Source: an uncultured Anaerosacchariphilus sp. (GTDB lineage Bacteria > Bacillota > Clostridia > Lachnospirales > Lachnospiraceae). From it: 8,868 nucleotides of DNA. The translations under genes and the position numbers were made by a program. The stretch covers positions 1-8,868 of the forward strand of contig CAKRTY010000047.1 of assembly GCA_934402125.1 (NCBI GenBank), written 5' to 3'. The notes beneath the pieces are model-generated. The model searched no databases and was not told the DNA's origin. It saw nothing but the letters and a program-made list of their open reading frames with translations. Each line of letters opens with the position of its first letter. Position 1 is the stretch's first letter. Shown one piece after another: positions 6,401 through 8,868 of this stretch.

Positions 6401-7345
6401 TCAATCCTCCGTCTCTTTCTTTTCCTGCTCCCAGTAAGCCCGGTTCATGGTACAGCGAAGCACCAGCCAGCGGGGCAGCCGCCGGTAACTCTTTCCCAGC
6501 TTATAGCCCAGAAATTTACAGCCGCTCTGCCAGATGAGCATCGCCACAAGCCAGGGCTTTCCTATCTTCATACAATGGGCCGCCGTTTTTTTCACCAGCC
6601 GGATTCCCTCTCCCTCAGAGGGTACGCCTTCAAAAATCTCCGGATGCTCCGCCTGGGAAACCGCCAGATCAAAGTTCCGGTGAAACTGCTCCCTGCCGCT
6701 GTAGTTATGGGAATGGATCACCCGGGCGTCTGCCGCGTAAGCGATGGCATAACCGGACCGGATCAGTCCCCCAGCGTAAATCATATCCTCATTGAAAATG
6801 GTCCGCCGGATAAAGCCCCCCTGCCGGAGATAAGTTTCCCGCTCATACATGGCGCAGACATTGGAACAGAAAAAGGTTTTGATTCCAAGATTTTCCAAAT
6901 CTTTTGCTGTCTTTACGCGGCTCTCCTCCGGATAATTGAAGAGCCGGGTGTAGCGCTCCAGCTCCCGACAATCCTCTTTTGCCCGCTGTCTTGCGTAGGC
7001 CCCTTTGATCTCCGGCCCGGTAAAGGCCGCCGCCAACCGCTCCACCAGAAATTCGTCGGCGGGAAGGGCGTCCTGGGTCATAAAAAGCAGATAGTCCGCC
7101 CCGGACAGCCGCGCGCCCCGGTCTCTGGTGCCGCCATGGTCGAATTCATTTCTGGAAAGCTCGTGAAGCTCTGCTTTCGGAATCCCCTCCAGCATGGCCC
7201 GCACATCTACCTCCGTCCGGGTATTCATCACCAGAATCCGATTTACGGCTCTGGTCTGCCCGGACAGCCGTTTCAGCAGCTCCCGGAATTCTGCTCCCGG
7301 GCGGTAAGCCGGGATAATCACATCAATGGTTGCATCCTCTCTCAT
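6401..7345 (-). CDS. GT2 glycosyltransferase, rhamnosyltransferase-like
   Basis: This encodes 314 residues of a family 2 (GT-A fold) glycosyltransferase. IIPAYRPG (10-17) is the nucleotide-sugar binding start. FDHGGTRDRGA (68-78) and MTQDALPA (89-96) are typical of bacterial rhamnosyltransferases acting on O-antigen or exopolysaccharide, with QDA in the place of the metal-binding DxD. NEDMIYAGGLIRSGY (185-199) supplies the catalytic-base region. The hydrophobic C-terminal stretch near 263-281 may touch the membrane. The donor sugar is inferred, not shown. The ATG at 7343-7345 has GGGAG just upstream. An in-frame ATG at 7391-7393 lies inside a terminator hairpin and has no binding site, so it is rejected. 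hflX follows directly, so the two are probably co-transcribed. The gene may be the last of the glycan cluster that starts upstream of the window. Confidence 0.85.
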   Translation of the reverse strand: MREDATIDVIIPAYRPGAEFRELLKRLSGQTRAVNRILVMNTRTEVDVRAMLEGIPKAELHELSRNEFDHGGTRDRGARLSGADYLLFMTQDALPADEFLVERLAAAFTGPEIKGAYARQRAKEDCRELERYTRLFNYPEESRVKTAKDLENLGIKTFFCSNVCAMYERETYLRQGGFIRRTIFNEDMIYAGGLIRSGYAIAYAADARVIHSHNYSGREQFHRNFDLAVSQAEHPEIFEGVPSEGEGIRLVKKTAAHCMKIGKPWLVAMLIWQSGCKFLGYKLGKSYRRLPRWLVLRCTMNRAYWEQEKKETED

Positions 7346-7359
7346 AGGTTCTCCCTCTG

Positions 7360-7393
7360 AAAAAATGGACGAGGCTCGTTTCTCCCCGTCCAT
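7360..7393 (-). terminator. Intrinsic terminator after the LCP gene
   Basis: On the minus strand, ATGGACGGGG (7384-7393) pairs with CCTCGTCCAT (7365-7374) over 10 bp including one G-U pair, around a 9-base loop, followed by a run of T (7360-7365). The imperfect position pairs only in minus-strand RNA. It starts 11 bases after the LCP stop codon. The glycosyltransferase ribosome binding site begins only a few bases after the T-run. Confidence 0.85.
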
Positions 7394-7404
7394 CTCATCT
7401 GTTC

Positions 7405-8562
7405 TTATTCGCTTGCTGCGGTCTTTGCCGCCACGCCTGTATCCAGTTTGATCTTCTCATTGATCTTCAGGACCGTCGGCGACGGATAGTAATCCTCCTC
7501 ACCGAACAGGAACTTATGCAGCTCCTTCACGTTCAGCTCCAGATCCGCCGGGGCCACGATAGCCTGCTTGTTGATCTTCACATTTTCGATATAGGTGGGG
7601 AAGCCGCTGCTCTCACCCAGCTCATAGGACATCATGCTGGCCGCCATTCCAATCATCGTTGTCTTCGGAATATTGGTCGCTACCAGCGGGAATACATCGT
7701 CGATGATCTTATTGATGGTTCCCAGACCTGCGCCCTTTGCCTTTTCCACAATCTTGCTGATAACCGTTCTCTGACGCTCCGTCCGCTTAAAATCGCTTCC
7801 GGCCGTGTAACGGATCCGGCAGTAAGAGGTTGCCTGCAGACCGTCCAGGGTCTGAAGTCCCGGTCCCTCCAGGAAGGGGCTGTAGTGATCCAGATAATCC
7901 TCGGAAATCTCCGTAGTCTCATACATATAGCTGTTGACCAGCTCCCATTCGTCCTCCTGCACATCGATATCAATGCCGCCCAGGGCGTCAATGGTCTTGA
8001 TCAGCGCCACAAAGTCCACGCTGACATAATACTGGATATTCAGATCCAGGTTGGTATTCAGCATTTCCATAGCCTGCTTGGGGCCGCCGCTCTTATAAGC
8101 CGCGTTACATTTGCCGTAGGTATCGTCCGCACGGTTCAGGTAGGTGTCGCGGTATACGGACATAAGCTTCACTTCTTTGGTCTCATTGTTGATACTTGCG
8201 ATGATGATGGTATCGCTGCGGTTGCCCGCGCCCAGCTCGCCAATCTTCCGGGTATCGATACCGAACAGGGCGATATTGGTGTAGCCCTTCAAAAGCTTTG
8301 CGGTATCCGCGTCCATATCCTCATTCATGGTGACCTCGTCGGCGTCCACGCCCAGATTCTGGATTTTTCCAAGTTTTCCCAGGACAAAGACGCCCAGTCC
8401 CAGAACCAGGATCAACAGCACCTCCAGTGTCAGGATCGCGATCAGCTTCTTTTTCCGTTTTTCTTTCTTGCGTTTTCTGGCTATCCGTTTTCTCTCCTCC
8501 GGCGTATGAGCTGTATGGCCGGAGCTGTGAGAATGCTTTCTGCCTTTTGTATTGGTTGTCAT
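7405..8562 (-). CDS. LytR-CpsA-Psr (LCP) family glycopolymer transferase
   Basis: LCP proteins move undecaprenyl-pyrophosphate-linked glycopolymers (teichoic acid, capsule or other wall glycans) onto peptidoglycan outside the membrane. The 385-residue product has an unusually basic, histidine-rich cytoplasmic tail (residues 1-39), one membrane helix (about 40-62) and an extracellular LCP domain. Key residues are visible: FGIDTR (100-105), RSDT (115-118), the VYRDT motif (136-140, R138 and D139), NAAYKSGG (153-160), and the RIRYTAGSDFKRTERQR stretch (249-265) with the conserved arginines. The ATG at 8560-8562 has a GGAAAGGG sequence (8574-8581), a weak binding site. It follows the sugar transferase gene by 30 bases, which fits a role in attaching the polymer started by that enzyme. 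A terminator follows. Confidence 0.94.
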   Translation of the reverse strand: MTTNTKGRKHSHSSGHTAHTPEERKRIARKRKKEKRKKKLIAILTLEVLLILVLGLGVFVLGKLGKIQNLGVDADEVTMNEDMDADTAKLLKGYTNIALFGIDTRKIGELGAGNRSDTIIIASINNETKEVKLMSVYRDTYLNRADDTYGKCNAAYKSGGPKQAMEMLNTNLDLNIQYYVSVDFVALIKTIDALGGIDIDVQEDEWELVNSYMYETTEISEDYLDHYSPFLEGPGLQTLDGLQATSYCRIRYTAGSDFKRTERQRTVISKIVEKAKGAGLGTINKIIDDVFPLVATNIPKTTMIGMAASMMSYELGESSGFPTYIENVKINKQAIVAPADLELNVKELHKFLFGEEDYYPSPTVLKINEKIKLDTGVAAKTAASE

Positions 8563-8592
8563 AAACGTATTAACCCTTTCCTGTGCTGACGC

Positions 8593-8868
8593 CTAGTAGG
8601 CATTTTTATTGATAAAGCCCTTAAAGATCGTCAGAAATAAGATTTTTATATCAAACCCCAGCGTCCAGTTCTCAATGTAATAGAGATCGTATTCGATCCG
8701 CTTACGAATCGAGGTATTACCCCGGTACCCATTGATCTGGGCCCAGCCGGTCATACCCGGACGCACCTGGTGTTTAATCATATAACGGGGAATCTCCTCC
8801 CGGAACTTCTCCACGAAAAACGGACGCTCCGGACGGGGTCCCACCAGACTCATGTCCCCTTTTAAGAT
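8593..8868 (-). CDS. Polyprenyl-phosphate sugar-1-phosphate transferase, C-terminal part
   Basis: The frame is open to the right edge and ends at TAG 8593-8595, giving the last 91 residues. They contain the strongly conserved catalytic-domain signatures of the bacterial sugar transferase family (WbaP/CpsE type): [15 protein letters not shown], then [16 protein letters not shown], then [20 protein letters not shown], and a short C-terminal end. These enzymes start exopolysaccharide or capsule repeat units by transferring a hexose-1-phosphate from a UDP-sugar to undecaprenyl phosphate at the inner face of the membrane. The N-terminal part, including any membrane helices, is outside the window, so the long (five-helix) and short forms cannot be told apart, nor can the sugar be named. 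Confidence 0.95.
   Translation of the reverse strand: MLKGDMSLVGPRPERPFFVEKFREEIPRYMIKHQVRPGMTGWAQINGYRGNTSIRKRIEYDLYYIENWTLGFDIKILFLTIFKGFINKNAY

Noticed and set aside
6365..7360. 331-codon open frame on the plus strand opposite the glycosyltransferase
   Set aside because: Antisense to a gene with good GT2 motifs; no recognisable domain of its own.
7346..7393. 16-codon N-terminal extension of the glycosyltransferase
   Set aside because: The upstream ATG lies within the 5' arm of the terminator hairpin and lacks a ribosome site; the GT2 fold starts right after the inner ATG.
7516..8589. 357-codon open frame on the plus strand opposite the LCP gene
   Set aside because: Fully antisense to a clear LCP protein; composition is that of a shadow frame.
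1..8868. Defence system, mobile element, CRISPR array or retron-like structure
   Set aside because: No transposase, integrase, reverse transcriptase, nuclease or repeated spacer pattern is visible; the genes are mostly housekeeping and envelope functions.

Overview
The window looks like a chromosomal segment from an anaerobic Firmicute of the class Clostridia, most likely a Lachnospiraceae relative. The reasons are moderately GC-rich coding with strong AGGAGG-type ribosome binding sites, a long-form (type 2) PyrF next to PyrK and a class 1B PyrD, and the mix of LCP, VanZ-like and DUF6142-like membrane proteins. This placement is inference from gene content; species cannot be named. All supported genes lie on the minus strand, so transcription runs from high to low coordinates. 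No tRNA, rRNA, CRISPR array, insertion sequence or phage gene was seen.

In transcription order: (1) 8868-7405 holds the C-terminal end of a polyprenyl-phosphate sugar transferase and a complete LytR-CpsA-Psr protein, apparently the end of an exopolysaccharide or wall-glycan cluster. A strong intrinsic terminator (7360-7393) follows. (2) 7345-5163 holds a GT2 rhamnosyltransferase-like glycosyltransferase and the ribosome-associated GTPase HflX, which starts with TTG. (3) A near-consensus sigma-A promoter (5116-5144) drives pyrF-pyrK-pyrD (5055-2419), the late steps of UMP synthesis, closed by a second intrinsic terminator (2370-2397). (4) 2323-1832 encodes a minimal A24 prepilin peptidase, inserted between pyrD and pyrE. 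(5) A plausible extended -10 promoter (1795-1823) precedes pyrE (1757-1077), which heads a packed row of small membrane-protein genes: a 50-residue peptide (911-1063), a VanZ-like protein (419-892), a DUF6142-like protein (127-438), then the first 20 codons of an unidentified gene (1-60).

Functionally, PyrK/PyrD oxidise dihydroorotate, PyrE adds phosphoribose and PyrF decarboxylates OMP to UMP. UMP-derived UDP-sugars feed glycan genes of the kind found at the high-coordinate end, but direct co-regulation is not shown by the sequence. Most of the window is ordinary housekeeping. The parts worth a second look are the uncharacterised 50-aa membrane peptide that is in frame with the VanZ-like gene, two terminators placed immediately before the ribosome binding sites of the next genes, the prepilin peptidase splitting the pyr genes, and the pyrF leader.
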